DNA of 46,495 nt, taken from positions 1 to 46,495 of the forward strand of contig CAUJHV010000044.1 of the NCBI GenBank assembly GCA_963205115.1. Direction: 5' to 3'. A program made the position numbers and the translations under genes. The notes beneath the pieces were generated by a model. That model did no database searches and was not told where the DNA came from. It saw only the letters and a program-made list of their open reading frames with translations. Positions 8,544 through 18,893 of this stretch are shown piece by piece (position 1 is the first letter of the stretch; each line of letters begins with the position of its first letter). This DNA is from Pseudomonadota bacterium (GTDB taxonomy: Bacteria; Pseudomonadota; Gammaproteobacteria; Burkholderiales; Burkholderiaceae_C).

Positions 8544-8559
8544 ACACTACCGGTAGTGG
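8544..8559. promoter_or_regulatory. NrdR box 1 (upstream)
   Basis: ACACTACCGGTAGTGG matches the outer half-sites of the NrdR consensus (acaCwAtATaTwGtgt): ACACTA on the left and TwGtg on the right. Its inner 14 bp are a perfect palindrome (CACTACC/GGTAGTG). It sits immediately upstream of the predicted -35 element of nrdA. NrdR is the ATP-cone repressor that represses ribonucleotide reductase genes in most bacteria. The nrdR gene itself is not in this window. Confidence 0.75.
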
Positions 8560-8560
8560 C

Positions 8561-8589
8561 TTGGCGGTATCCGTAGCCACATATATAGT
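8561..8589 (+). promoter_or_regulatory. Predicted sigma-70 promoter of nrdA
   Basis: TTGGCG (8561-8566) and TATAGT (8584-8589) are separated by exactly 17 bp. They match the -35 and -10 consensus at 4 of 6 and 5 of 6 positions. Transcription would start near 8596. The -10 lies inside NrdR box 2 and the -35 abuts box 1, so a bound repressor would cover the polymerase site. Confidence 0.65.
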
Positions 8590-8591
8590 GT
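8576..8591. promoter_or_regulatory. NrdR box 2 (overlapping the -10 element)
   Basis: GCCACATATATAGTGT matches the consensus acaCwAtATaTwGtgt fully in its right half (ATATAGTGT) and more loosely on the left. It starts 32 bp after box 1, about three helical turns. That is the spacing at which paired NrdR sites are known to occur, which supports both boxes being real. Confidence 0.7.
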
Positions 8592-8739
8592 GGTTCTTCG
8601 TCGCCGACGTAGCGACGCCAGACACAAGAAACCCGCATCAGCGGCACTGACAGGGCATCCCCAGACCCTGCGGAGGAGCCGTTGGGATCCACCTTCGAGC
8701 GGGCGCACAGCCCGCCTGTCCATACATAGAGGCTTTTCC

Positions 8740-11667
<2,928 letters not shown>

Positions 11668-11719
11668 CCCTCTCACGCGCCACGCACAAGACCGCTAACC
11701 ATGCGCTTCAAGGGCAGGT

Positions 11720-11750
11720 GCACACACCCGACACGGAGTCGGATGTGTGC
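11720..11750 (+). other. Strong hairpin between nrdA and nrdB
   Basis: GCACACACCCGAC (11720-11732) pairs with GTCGGATGTGTGC (11738-11750) across a 5-nt loop. It is a 13-bp stem with a single C/A mismatch. No T-run follows, so it is not a standard intrinsic terminator. It may limit read-through from nrdA to nrdB, protect the nrdA 3' end or set the subunit ratio. A second small dyad, TGCAT-TCG-ATGCA, lies at 11792-11804. Confidence 0.6.
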
Positions 11751-11843
11751 GCGTGGTGACAGCCGGTTTCGAACTCATGGTGTTTATGTCGTGCATTCGA
11801 TGCATCGTCACAACATCACGGGGATCGGCTTGTCAACAAGTGC

Positions 11844-11872
11844 TTGGTGTTCGCTAGCAACACTCCGATAAT
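11844..11872 (+). promoter_or_regulatory. Predicted promoter of nrdB
   Basis: TTGGTG (11844-11849) and GATAAT (11867-11872) are separated by 17 bp and would start transcription about 18 nt before the nrdB ATG at 11898. A short inverted repeat CTTGT-CA-ACAAG (11829-11840) lies just upstream. I see no convincing NrdR box here, so nrdB may be partly uncoupled from the nrdA promoter or depend on read-through for NrdR control. Confidence 0.5.
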
Positions 11873-11897
11873 TCAGCGCCACAGGACGCACCTACTC

Positions 11898-13130
11898 ATG
11901 CTGGTCTGGGAAGAAGACACTCGTACGCCAACACCGAAGCCGATGCCCGGCATCGCGCCAGCACTGGCTGTCGCTTCCTTCGTCGTCCCCACCGAAAACC
12001 GTTCGACCGCACCGCAGGCGAAAGCACCTGTTGCTGCGGCGCGCACATCGGCCACGACGTCGGCAGCCACAGCCGCGCCGCGTGCGGCCGTCAGTGCGCT
12101 GGCCGAGAGCACGCGTCGCGTGAACGTGGCCGACAAGCGCATCATCAACGGCCACACCGACGTCAATCAGCTGGTGCCGTTCAAGTACAAGTGGGCCTGG
12201 GAAAAGTACCTGGCCACCTGTGCGAATCACTGGATGCCGCAAGAGATCAACATGTCGCGCGACATCGCGACCTGGAAGGATCCCAACGGCCTGACCGAAG
12301 ACGAGCGCCGCATCGTCAAGCGCAACCTCGGCTTCTTCGTGACGGCCGATTCGCTGGCGGCCAACAACATCACGCTGGGCACCTACCGCCACATCACGGC
12401 GCCGGAGTGCCGCCAGTTCCTGCTGCGCCAGGCCTTCGAAGAGGCGATCCATACCCACGCCTACCAGTACATCGTCGAATCGCTGGGCCTGGACGAAGGC
12501 GAGATCTTCAACGCGTACCACGAGGTCTCGGCGATCCGCGACAAGGACGAGTTCCTGATCCCGTTCATCGACGCGATCATGGATCCGCTGTTCAAGACGG
12601 GCACGCCCGAAGCCGACCAGACGCTGCTCAAGAGCCTGATCGTCTTTGCGTGCCTCATGGAAGGTCTGTTCTTCTACGTCGGCTTCACGCAGATCCTCGC
12701 GCTGGGCCGGCAGAACAAGATGACCGGTGCGGCCGAGCAGTACCAGTACATCCTTCGCGACGAATCGATGCACTGCAATTTCGGCATCGACCTGATCAAC
12801 GCGATCAAGCTCGAGAACCCGCACCTGTGGACGCCGGAGTTCCGTGCGGAGATCAAGGCCCTGTTCCTCAAGGCCGTCGATCTCGAATACCGCTATGCCG
12901 AGGACACCATGCCGCGTGGCGTGCTGGGCCTCAATGCCTCCATGTTCAAGGGCTACCTGCGCTACATCGCCAATCGGCGTGCGGTGCAGATCGGACTGGA
13001 AGCGCTGTTCCCGAACGAAGAAAATCCGTTCCCTTGGATGAGCGAGATGATCGATCTGAAGAAGGAGCGCAACTTTTTCGAGACCCGTGTCATCGAGTAC
13101 CAGTCCGGCGGTGCGCTGTCCTGGGATTGA
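11898..13130 (+). CDS. nrdB: Class Ia ribonucleoside-diphosphate reductase, beta subunit
   Basis: NrdB (410 residues) contains the diiron centre and the stable tyrosyl radical used by NrdA. Metal ligands are visible as D151 (TADS), E182 and H185 (EEAIHTHAY), E255 (LMEGLFF), and E289 and H292 (DESMHCNFG). The radical residue is Y189. The first ~66 residues are a low-complexity Ala/Thr/Pro-rich extension absent from the E. coli protein; the conserved core begins near [13 protein letters not shown]. The C-terminus [10 protein letters not shown] resembles the tail that docks into the alpha subunit. The ATG at 11898 has only a weak AGGA upstream; an upstream in-frame start would add 18 residues but precedes the predicted transcription start. 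Confidence 0.95.
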   Translation: MLVWEEDTRTPTPKPMPGIAPALAVASFVVPTENRSTAPQAKAPVAAARTSATTSAATAAPRAAVSALAESTRRVNVADKRIINGHTDVNQLVPFKYKWAWEKYLATCANHWMPQEINMSRDIATWKDPNGLTEDERRIVKRNLGFFVTADSLAANNITLGTYRHITAPECRQFLLRQAFEEAIHTHAYQYIVESLGLDEGEIFNAYHEVSAIRDKDEFLIPFIDAIMDPLFKTGTPEADQTLLKSLIVFACLMEGLFFYVGFTQILALGRQNKMTGAAEQYQYILRDESMHCNFGIDLINAIKLENPHLWTPEFRAEIKALFLKAVDLEYRYAEDTMPRGVLGLNASMFKGYLRYIANRRAVQIGLEALFPNEENPFPWMSEMIDLKKERNFFETRVIEYQSGGALSWD

Positions 13131-13354
13131 CGACACACGTGTAGGAGATCGCGCGTTTTTCTGTGTTCCGACATGCAGCTCGTGATGCACCGCCGACAGA
13201 AGTGGTGTGCACGCTCTGCTACTGAATTCACCGCAAGGGTGTTGCCAACAGGCGCGACGAACAACAAGTTCAGCGTCGGGCGGGATTCCACGGTGAATCG
13301 CCGTGCTGGTTCGAACAGCACGGTGCTCTTTGCAACTTGATCAAGGAGATCGTT
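13131..13354 (+). promoter_or_regulatory. Leader region of the H1-like gene
   Basis: This 224-bp gap holds a perfect 8-bp stem CCGTGCTG/CAGCACGG with a 7-nt loop (13301-13323), about 10 nt before the AGGAG ribosome binding site of the H1-like gene. It also has the palindrome ACACGTGT at 13135-13142, just after the nrdB stop. No clear promoter hexamers with good spacing were found. The hairpin could modulate translation of an abundant basic protein. Confidence 0.4.
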
Positions 13355-13756
13355 ATGGCAACTGCGAAGAAGGCCGCTCCGGCCAAGAAGGCCGCACCGG
13401 CCAAGAAGGCTGCGGCTAAGAAGGCTGCACCGGCGAAGAAGGCCGCACCGGCCAAGAAGGCGGCACCGGCCAAGAAGGCGGCTCCGGCGAAGAAGGCTGC
13501 ACCGGCCAAGAAGGCGGCTGCGAAGAAGGCTGCGCCGGCCAAGAAGGCCCCGGCGAAGAAGGCTGCTCCGGCGAAGAAGGCTGCGGTCAAGAAGGCCGCT
13601 GCCAAGAAGCCCGCCGCGAAGAAGCCGGCAGCAAAGAAGGCGGCGGCCAAGAAGGCCCCCGCTGCCCCCGCTGCCCCTGCCCCCGCGGCCCCTGCTGCAA
13701 AGACCGCACTGAGCCCGGCAGCTGCCTGGCCCTTCCCGACGGGCAACAAGCCCTGA
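13355..13756 (+). CDS. Histone H1-like lysine/alanine-rich DNA-binding protein
   Basis: This 133-residue protein is built almost wholly of KKAAPA/KKAA units (residues 4 to about 104), followed by an Ala/Pro stretch and a distinct, uncharged tail SPAAAWPFPTGNKP. Such proteins (AlgP and BpH1 type) resemble the C-terminal tail of eukaryotic histone H1, bind DNA without sequence preference and are common in Burkholderiales and Pseudomonas. The ATG at 13355 has AAGGAGATCGTT upstream, a good ribosome binding site. Length variation between strains is expected because the coding DNA is an 18-bp tandem repeat. A strong terminator follows 17 nt after the stop. The role of the hydrophobic tail is unknown. 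Confidence 0.88.
   Translation: MATAKKAAPAKKAAPAKKAAAKKAAPAKKAAPAKKAAPAKKAAPAKKAAPAKKAAAKKAAPAKKAPAKKAAPAKKAAVKKAAAKKPAAKKPAAKKAAAKKAPAAPAAPAPAAPAAKTALSPAAAWPFPTGNKP
13364..13659 (+). repeat. 18-bp coding tandem repeat (KKAAPA units)
   Basis: The H1-like gene repeats an 18-bp unit of the form GCnGCnCCGGCnAAGAAG, with third-base differences and occasional 15-bp units (KKAAA, KKAPA). The variation is mainly synonymous. This suggests older expansion with selection on the protein pattern, while still allowing slippage or recombination between strains. Confidence 0.8.
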
Positions 13757-13773
13757 GGTTGGTCTGATCTTCA

Positions 13774-13803
13774 AAGCCCGGCAGCCGCCGGGCTTTTCTT
13801 TTT
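13774..13803 (+). terminator. Rho-independent terminator of the H1-like gene
   Basis: AAGCCCGGC (13774-13782) pairs perfectly with GCCGGGCTT (13787-13795) around loop AGCC. The run TTTTCTTTTT follows. This is the clearest intrinsic terminator in the window. Confidence 0.93.
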
Positions 13804-13806
13804 GTG

Positions 13807-13828
13807 GTGCCCGACAGCCGCCGGGCAC
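13807..13828. other. Second copy of the terminator hairpin
   Basis: GTGCCCG (13807-13813) pairs with CGGGCAC (13822-13828). The core at 13809-13826 is identical to the first hairpin core (13776-13793) at 17 of 18 positions, differing by one G-to-A change. It looks like a tandem duplication of the terminator stem with the poly-T lost. It lies between the H1-like gene and the converging kinase gene and could act as a backup barrier for either. Confidence 0.65.
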
Positions 13829-13854
13829 TTCTCTATGTGGTCTTCGTCTGTACG

Positions 13855-14760
13855 TCAGGCCGTCAAGGCTGCGCGATCGATCACGTGGTTCTGTCCGCCG
13901 CGGCAGGCGATCTTCAGCGCGCCGATGCGGTTGCCCAGTTCGACGCAGCGCACCAGCGACCAGCCACGCTCCAGCCCGAACAGCAGCGCGGCCCGGAAGG
14001 CGTCGCCGCAGCCCGTGGGGTCGACCACCTGCGTGGCCTGCACGCCCGGTACGTGGTGGCATTCCCCGTTGATCCAGACGTCACTGCCTTGCGCGGCCAG
14101 GGTCACCACGACACCCTTCAGGTGTGAGCGCGACAGCGTCTCCAGCGTGTGCCCCGTGCGCTCGCACAGCATGCGCGCTTCGTAGTCGTTCACCGCGACC
14201 CAGTCGGCCTGCGCGACGAAGGCGTTCAATTCGTTGCCGTCGAACTGCGGCAGCTGCTGGCCCGGATCGAAGATGAAGGGAATGCCGGCGCGCTTCATCT
14301 GTTCGGCGTGCGAGCGCATCGCGTCACGGCCATCGGGCGCAATGATGCCGATGCGCAGATCGTCGCGTGCGGGCACCACGATGCGCTCGGCCTGCTGCAT
14401 CGCGCCCGGGTGGAAGGCCGTGATCTGGTTGTTGTCGTTGTCCGTGATGATGATGGCCTGGGCGGTGTAGTTGTCCGCCATGGTGGTCACCAGCGAGGTG
14501 TCCACGCCCCAGGCCTGCAGACGCTGCCGGTAGTCGTCGCCGTCTCGGCCCAGCGCCGCCATCACCACCGGCGCGCCGCCCAGGTGATGCAGCGAATACG
14601 CGATATTGCCCGCGCAGCCACCGAATTCGCGCCGCAGTTCCGGCACGAGGAAGGACACGTTCAGGATGTGCAGTTGATCCGGCAGGATCTGTTGCCCGAA
14701 GCGGCCCGGAAAGTTCGTGATCGTGTCGAAGGCCAGGGATCCGCAGATGAGAGCGGGCAT
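13855..14760 (-). CDS. PfkB-family carbohydrate/nucleoside kinase (adenosine-kinase-like)
   Basis: This 301-residue sugar or nucleoside kinase of the PfkB/ribokinase fold has GGCAGNIAYSLHHLGG (substrate-binding region), the central IIAPDGRDAM segment, and the C-terminal anion-hole/catalytic motif DPTGCGDAFRAALL, where D of GCGD is the expected base. The exact substrate cannot be read from the sequence; close relatives in Burkholderiales are usually named adenosine kinase or carbohydrate kinase. The ATG at 14760 has GGAG upstream. It lies 58 bp downstream of the DUF3426 gene in the accB-accC-prmA series and converges on the H1-like gene. Confidence 0.85.
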   Translation of the reverse strand: MPALICGSLAFDTITNFPGRFGQQILPDQLHILNVSFLVPELRREFGGCAGNIAYSLHHLGGAPVVMAALGRDGDDYRQRLQAWGVDTSLVTTMADNYTAQAIIITDNDNNQITAFHPGAMQQAERIVVPARDDLRIGIIAPDGRDAMRSHAEQMKRAGIPFIFDPGQQLPQFDGNELNAFVAQADWVAVNDYEARMLCERTGHTLETLSRSHLKGVVVTLAAQGSDVWINGECHHVPGVQATQVVDPTGCGDAFRAALLFGLERGWSLVRCVELGNRIGALKIACRGGQNHVIDRAALTA

Positions 14761-14818
14761 GAAAGGGCTCCAGTGTGTCGACGGTGCAGCAGGGCGCGCG
14801 GATGCGGCGCCGCAGCCG

Positions 14819-15838
14819 TCAGGGGTAGAAGATCTCGATCGTGTAGCCCGCGACGCGCCGGTCGTTGATGTCCAATCCGGCCTGCAGGCTGAGTTCGGCG
14901 CCGGGCCCGATGGTGTCAGCCGTCGCCGCGAGGTCGCGGCCGCTGAGCACACGGCGGATCAGCGGCTGTCCCTGCGTGTCGGTCAGCGTCAGCTCGAACG
15001 CCGGCATCATCACGGTGAGCTCGCTGCGATTGCGGACATTCACGGCCAGGTCGTAGCTGGCTTCGTTGCCGCGCTGGCGCAGGTTGCTGCCTTCGACCGA
15101 CAGCGCGGCCATGCGCCGCGGGGCTTCGACGCGGCAGCCCAACACCTGGCAGACCTGCGCCAGCACCGGCTGAGCAGGACGCCACTGCGTGCCGATCAGG
15201 TCGCGGTACGCCAGGGCCAGTTGCGCAACAGCCAGCAGCGACAGGCACACGGCACCCAGGGCCCAAATCAGCCCGGCGGGACGGCGGCTGCTGCGCGCGG
15301 CCTTCGACTCCCGCGCGTGTTGCATGAACGACGGCGTTGGACCGAGGTCGCCGGTGCGCACCTGCACCCGGGTCTCCAGGTCGTCGTCCTCCATCTGGAT
15401 CGTCTGCCCGGAGTCGAGGGTGACCTCGACGTCCTCGGGCGAATCCGGCATGGGTGTGGGCGCGGGCAGCGGGCTGCTCTCGGCAGGTGCGGGCGCGGCC
15501 ATGCTGGCGGTGGCCGCGGAGTGAGAAGCGGTCGATGACGGGTACGGCCGCGGCGCGTCGGGCGCTGCCGATGCGCCTGGTGCCGCGGACGCCGGTGGAT
15601 GCGGCACACGCGCAAACGGCTGCGGCATCGGCGATGAGAGGGCGGCCGCCACGGTGTCGGGCCGCTGGGCATGGGGCGACAGTTCGCCCGGCTGCGTGTA
15701 GATCTCGTACAGGCCTTCGAGGGCGTTGAAGATCTCGTTGCAGCGGCCGCAACGGACCCAGCCGCCGGACACTTTCAGTTGGTCCTGGACCACGCGGAAA
15801 GAGGTGCCGCAGGCGGAGCAACGCGTGGCCAGTGTCAT
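14819..15838 (-). CDS. Zinc-ribbon and DUF3426 membrane protein
   Basis: The protein has 339 residues. The N-terminus is an MJ0042-type zinc ribbon with CSAC (about 8-11) and CGRC (about 30-33). A long Pro/Ala-rich segment follows (about 55-185), then one transmembrane helix (GLIWALGAVCLSLLAVAQLAL, about 194-214) and a C-terminal DUF3426 domain outside the membrane. The family is widespread in Betaproteobacteria next to prmA, with no established function. The topology suggests a cytoplasmic metal-binding head linked to a periplasmic domain. Its ATG lies 60 bp beyond the prmA stop. Confidence 0.88.
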   Translation of the reverse strand: MTLATRCSACGTSFRVVQDQLKVSGGWVRCGRCNEIFNALEGLYEIYTQPGELSPHAQRPDTVAAALSSPMPQPFARVPHPPASAAPGASAAPDAPRPYPSSTASHSAATASMAAPAPAESSPLPAPTPMPDSPEDVEVTLDSGQTIQMEDDDLETRVQVRTGDLGPTPSFMQHARESKAARSSRRPAGLIWALGAVCLSLLAVAQLALAYRDLIGTQWRPAQPVLAQVCQVLGCRVEAPRRMAALSVEGSNLRQRGNEASYDLAVNVRNRSELTVMMPAFELTLTDTQGQPLIRRVLSGRDLAATADTIGPGAELSLQAGLDINDRRVAGYTIEIFYP

Positions 15839-15898
15839 GTCGAAATCATGCCATGCGCCGGCGGCGATCCCGGCCTGCTGCTACGGCCATCCCGCGAT

Positions 15899-16798
15899 TC
15901 AAGTCCGCTGGGCGGTCATCAGGATCCACCCGTCGTCCTCGTTGGCGATATCCAGCGCCAGCCAGGGCGCATAGGCCTGCCGCAGCTCGTCGGCCTGCCG
16001 GGCGAGGATGCCGGCCAGCACGAGGTGGCCGCCGGCTGCCACGTGGGCGCTGAGCATCGGCGCCAGCAGCTTCAGCGGCGTGGCCAGGATGTTGGCCAGC
16101 ACCAGCGGGTACTGGCCCTGCGCCTGGTCCGGCAGCCCGGCGTTCAGTGCCACCCCATTGGCTTGGGCGTTATGGGTCGTGGAGGTCACAGCCGCGGGAT
16201 CGATGTCCACCGCGTCGATGCCGCGCGCGCCGTGCAGCGCAGCGCCGATGGCCAGGATGCCCGAGCCGCAGCCGTAGTCGAGCACGCGGTCCCAGCGCGG
16301 CGCGAGCGCCTGGGCGTGGTCCGCGATCCAGCGCAGGCACATGCGGGTGGTGGGGTGCGTGCCCGTGCCGAAGGCCAGGCCCGGATCGAGCCGGATCACC
16401 CGCGTCGCGGCCGCGGGCGGCTCGTGCCAGGTCGGCACGACCCAGAAGCTGTCGCTCACCGGCACCGGCGCAAACTGCGATTGCGTCAGGCGCACCCAGT
16501 CTTCGTCGGCCACCGGCTGCATGGCCAGCAGCTGCACGTCGGCCGCCCACGCCTGCGCCCGCAGACGCGTGGCCGCGGCCGTTGCGCCGGCCTCGTCTTC
16601 GAACAGCACCTTCAGCGTGCTGCGCGTCCAGGCGGGCCGCGGCGCGGGCATGCCGGGCTCGCCGAACAGCGGCTGCTCCTGCTGTTGACCCGCATCCGCG
16701 TCCTCGACCGAGACCGACAGCGCGTCGGCCTCGTCCATCAATGCGTCGGACAGGGACTCGACCAGCTCCTCGGGTGCCAGCAGGACGAGTTCGATCAC
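15899..16798 (-). CDS. prmA: Ribosomal protein L11 methyltransferase PrmA
   Basis: PrmA (299 residues) trimethylates ribosomal protein L11 using S-adenosylmethionine. An N-terminal substrate-recognition domain (about 1-110) precedes the methyltransferase domain, which shows DPGLAFGTGTHPTTRMCLRW, motif I VLDYGCGSGILAIGAA, the acidic residue after strand 2 in AVDIDP, and LANILATPL (the NIxxxPL-like motif). The GTG start at 16798 has GGAG 8 nt upstream. The accC stop lies 19 bp before it. The order accB-accC-prmA is widely conserved in Beta- and Gammaproteobacteria. Confidence 0.95.
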   Translation of the reverse strand: MIELVLLAPEELVESLSDALMDEADALSVSVEDADAGQQQEQPLFGEPGMPAPRPAWTRSTLKVLFEDEAGATAAATRLRAQAWAADVQLLAMQPVADEDWVRLTQSQFAPVPVSDSFWVVPTWHEPPAAATRVIRLDPGLAFGTGTHPTTRMCLRWIADHAQALAPRWDRVLDYGCGSGILAIGAALHGARGIDAVDIDPAAVTSTTHNAQANGVALNAGLPDQAQGQYPLVLANILATPLKLLAPMLSAHVAAGGHLVLAGILARQADELRQAYAPWLALDIANEDDGWILMTAQRT

Positions 16799-16817
16799 GG
16801 GGCGCGCTCCGCCGAGG

Positions 16818-18167
16818 TCACTGCTTGCGGCGTGCCATCCAGCCGTCCAGGTAATGGATGCTGGTGCCGCCGGCCATGAACGACGAATCGGCCATCAATT
16901 CGCGGTGCAGGGGGATGTTGGTGTGGATGCCTTCGACGACTGTCTCGGACAGCGCGATGCGCATGCGCGCCAGGGCCTGCTCGCGCGTGTCGCCGTGCAC
17001 GATGATCTTGCCGATCATCGAGTCGTAGTTCGACGGCACGAGGTAGTTGGTATATGCGTGCGAGTCGACGCGCACACCCGGTCCGCCCGGCGGGTGCCAC
17101 ATGGTGATGCGGCCCGGCGAGGGCACGTAGGTGTAGGGATGCTCGGCGTTGATGCGGCACTCGAGCGCGTGGCCGCGCATCTGGATGTTGCGCTGGGAGA
17201 AGGGCAGCTTCTCGCCGGCCGCCACGCGGATCTGCATCTGCACGATGTCGATGCCGGTGACGAGTTCCGTGACCGGATGCTCCACCTGCACCCGCGTATT
17301 CATCTCGATGAAATAGAACTCGCCGTTTTCGTAGAGGAACTCGAAGGTGCCCGCACCGCGGTAGCCGATCTTCTTGCAGGCCGCCGCGCAGCGGTCGCCG
17401 ATGCGCTCGATCACGCGCCGCGGGATGCCGGGTGCCGGTGCCTCTTCGATGATCTTCTGGTGGCGCCGCTGCATCGAGCAGTCGCGCTCGCCCAGCCACA
17501 CGGCGTTGCGGTGCGTGTCGGCCAGGACCTGGATCTCGATGTGCCGCGGGTTCTCGAGAAACTTCTCCATGTACACGGCCGGATTGCCGAAGGCCGCGCC
17601 GGCCTCGGCACGCGTGGTCTGCACGGCGTGGACCAATGCGGCCTCCGTGTGCACGACACGCATGCCGCGCCCGCCGCCGCCGCCAGCCGCCTTGATGATG
17701 ACGGGGTAGCCGACGGTCCGCGCGATCTTGATGATCTCTTTCGTGTCCTCGGGCAGCGCACCTTCCGAGCCCGGCACGCAAGGCACGCCGGACTTGATCA
17801 TGGCCTGCTTGGCCGCGACCTTGTCGCCCATCGTGCGGATGGATTCGGACGTGGGGCCGATGAAGGTGAAGCCGCTCTTCTCGACGCGCTCGGCAAAGTC
17901 GGCGTTCTCGCTGAGGAAGCCGTAGCCCGGGTGGATGGCCTCGGCGTCCGTCACCTCCGCGGTGGAGATGATGGCCGGCATGTTCAGATAGCTCAGCGCG
18001 CTGGGCGCCGGCCCGATGCACACGGCCTCGTCGGCCAACTTGACGTACTTCGCTTCGCGATCGGCCTCGGAGTAGACGACGACCGACTGGATGCCCATCT
18101 CGCGGCAGGCGCGCTGGATGCGAAGCGCGATCTCTCCACGATTGGCAATAAGAATTTTCTTGAACAC
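16818..18167 (-). CDS. accC: Acetyl-CoA carboxylase biotin carboxylase subunit
   Basis: AccC (449 residues) carboxylates the biotin of AccB using ATP and bicarbonate, the first half-reaction of fatty acid synthesis. The N-terminal domain begins [15 protein letters not shown]. The ATP-grasp domain has K159 and the glycine-rich GGGGGRGM loop (162-169). [14 protein letters not shown] carries metal and catalytic residues. The C-terminal domain ends at about 441. The GTG start at 18167 lies 16 bp after the accB stop, so the two are expressed together. Confidence 0.97.
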   Translation of the reverse strand: MFKKILIANRGEIALRIQRACREMGIQSVVVYSEADREAKYVKLADEAVCIGPAPSALSYLNMPAIISTAEVTDAEAIHPGYGFLSENADFAERVEKSGFTFIGPTSESIRTMGDKVAAKQAMIKSGVPCVPGSEGALPEDTKEIIKIARTVGYPVIIKAAGGGGGRGMRVVHTEAALVHAVQTTRAEAGAAFGNPAVYMEKFLENPRHIEIQVLADTHRNAVWLGERDCSMQRRHQKIIEEAPAPGIPRRVIERIGDRCAAACKKIGYRGAGTFEFLYENGEFYFIEMNTRVQVEHPVTELVTGIDIVQMQIRVAAGEKLPFSQRNIQMRGHALECRINAEHPYTYVPSPGRITMWHPPGGPGVRVDSHAYTNYLVPSNYDSMIGKIIVHGDTREQALARMRIALSETVVEGIHTNIPLHRELMADSSFMAGGTSIHYLDGWMARRKQ

Positions 18168-18183
18168 AAATCGGCCCTGCGGC

Positions 18184-18645
18184 TTATTCGACGATGAACA
18201 GCGGCTGGCCGAATTCGACCGCCTGCCCGTTCTCGCACAGCACCTTGACGATGCGGCCGTCGATGTCGGCCTCGATCTCGTTCATGATCTTCATGGCTTC
18301 GATGATGCAGACCGCCTCGCCGGCCGTGACCTCGCTGCCGACGTCCACGAAGGCCTTGGCGCCCGGGCTGGCGGCGCGGTAGAAGGTGCCCACCATCGGC
18401 GACTTGATGGTCTTGACCTCCGGAACCGGTGCGGGCGCCGGCTCGGCCGCAGCACCCGCGGCAGATGCCGCCGGGGCCGATGCAGCGGGCGCCACCATGC
18501 TGGGCATCATCGCCATCGGTGCGCCGACGGCGGGCGCACCCGCCTTGACGATTCGGACCTTGCCTTCGGCTTCGGTGATTTCGAGCTCGGAGATGTTGGA
18601 CTCCGAGACCAGGTCGATCAATGTTTTCAGTTTTCGCAGATCCAT
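18184..18645 (-). CDS. accB: Biotin carboxyl carrier protein of acetyl-CoA carboxylase
   Basis: AccB (153 residues) carries the biotin that shuttles between AccC and the carboxyltransferase. A conserved N-terminus ([23 protein letters not shown]) is followed by a flexible Ala/Pro linker (about 38-77) and the biotinyl domain, with biotin-accepting K119 in [12 protein letters not shown]. The ATG at 18645 was chosen because GAGG lies at proper spacing; an ATG two codons upstream is too close to that site. The often-neighbouring aroQ (3-dehydroquinase) is not upstream here; instead there is a 309-bp gap and then a TlpA-like gene. Confidence 0.96.
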   Translation of the reverse strand: MDLRKLKTLIDLVSESNISELEITEAEGKVRIVKAGAPAVGAPMAMMPSMVAPAASAPAASAAGAAAEPAPAPVPEVKTIKSPMVGTFYRAASPGAKAFVDVGSEVTAGEAVCIIEAMKIMNEIEADIDGRIVKVLCENGQAVEFGQPLFIVE

Positions 18646-18721
18646 GGTCATCCTCGTGGCCGGTCGAGCCGGCACAGGTGGTGTGCAGGGCGCGCCGTCA
18701 TGGCTTGTTCCCAAAATTATC

Positions 18722-18748
18722 CATACGGTATCGAACGCGTCCCGTATG
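18722..18748. promoter_or_regulatory. Inverted repeat in the accB promoter
   Basis: CATACGG (18722-18728) and CCGTATG (18742-18748) are exact reverse complements with 13 bp between them. The repeat abuts the predicted accB -10 and spans the spacer and -35 positions, the typical location for a repressor operator. The cognate regulator is unknown. Confidence 0.5.
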
Positions 18749-18860
18749 AGTACCCATCAGCGCTCAACGTGCGCCCAAGCCTGACATCGTCGGGTCCCGC
18801 GGCCGGCCCTGTTCGTGTGCCGAACGGATGCCGGGTGGCGCAGCGCGAGCCTCGGATTTG

Positions 18861-18893
18861 CGACATTTTGCAGCCAGCTGGACGACATTGTGC
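18861..18893. repeat. Pair of 11-bp direct repeats upstream of accB
   Basis: CGACATTTTGC (18861-18871) and CGACATTGTGC (18883-18893) match at 10 of 11 positions and start 22 bp apart, about two helical turns. This same-face spacing suggests a dimeric or tandem-binding regulator, but nothing else supports the assignment. Confidence 0.4.

Larger units (their letters stand above)
8418..8739 (+). promoter_or_regulatory. nrdA upstream region and structured leader (322 bp)
   Basis: This stretch without a gene contains the nrdA promoter, two NrdR-type boxes and a leader of about 144 nt. The leader has two potential stems, CAGGG/CCCTG (8651-8670) and GCGGGC/GCCCGC (8699-8715). The second lies 13 nt before the nrdA ribosome binding site AGAGG and could affect its exposure. 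An upstream GGAGGAG near 8672 precedes a possible 15-codon TTG-initiated leader ending TAG at 8728; this is weak. The first ~80 bp after ampD show only a short inverted repeat ACACccaGTGT (8503-8513). No riboswitch consensus was recognised. Confidence 0.6.

Noticed and set aside
8590..8739. Cobalamin riboswitch upstream of nrdA
   Set aside because: GGCACTG and GGAGGAGCC recall parts of the B12 element, but the B12 box and conserved core are not present and the reductase is class Ia.
13295..13330. tRNA-like T-arm (GGTTCGAA within a stem)
   Set aside because: The loop is shifted by one base relative to a T-loop and no acceptor, D or anticodon stem surrounds it.
13364..13659. CRISPR-like repeat array
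   Set aside because: The repeats are contiguous 18-bp coding units without spacers and encode the KKAAPA protein.
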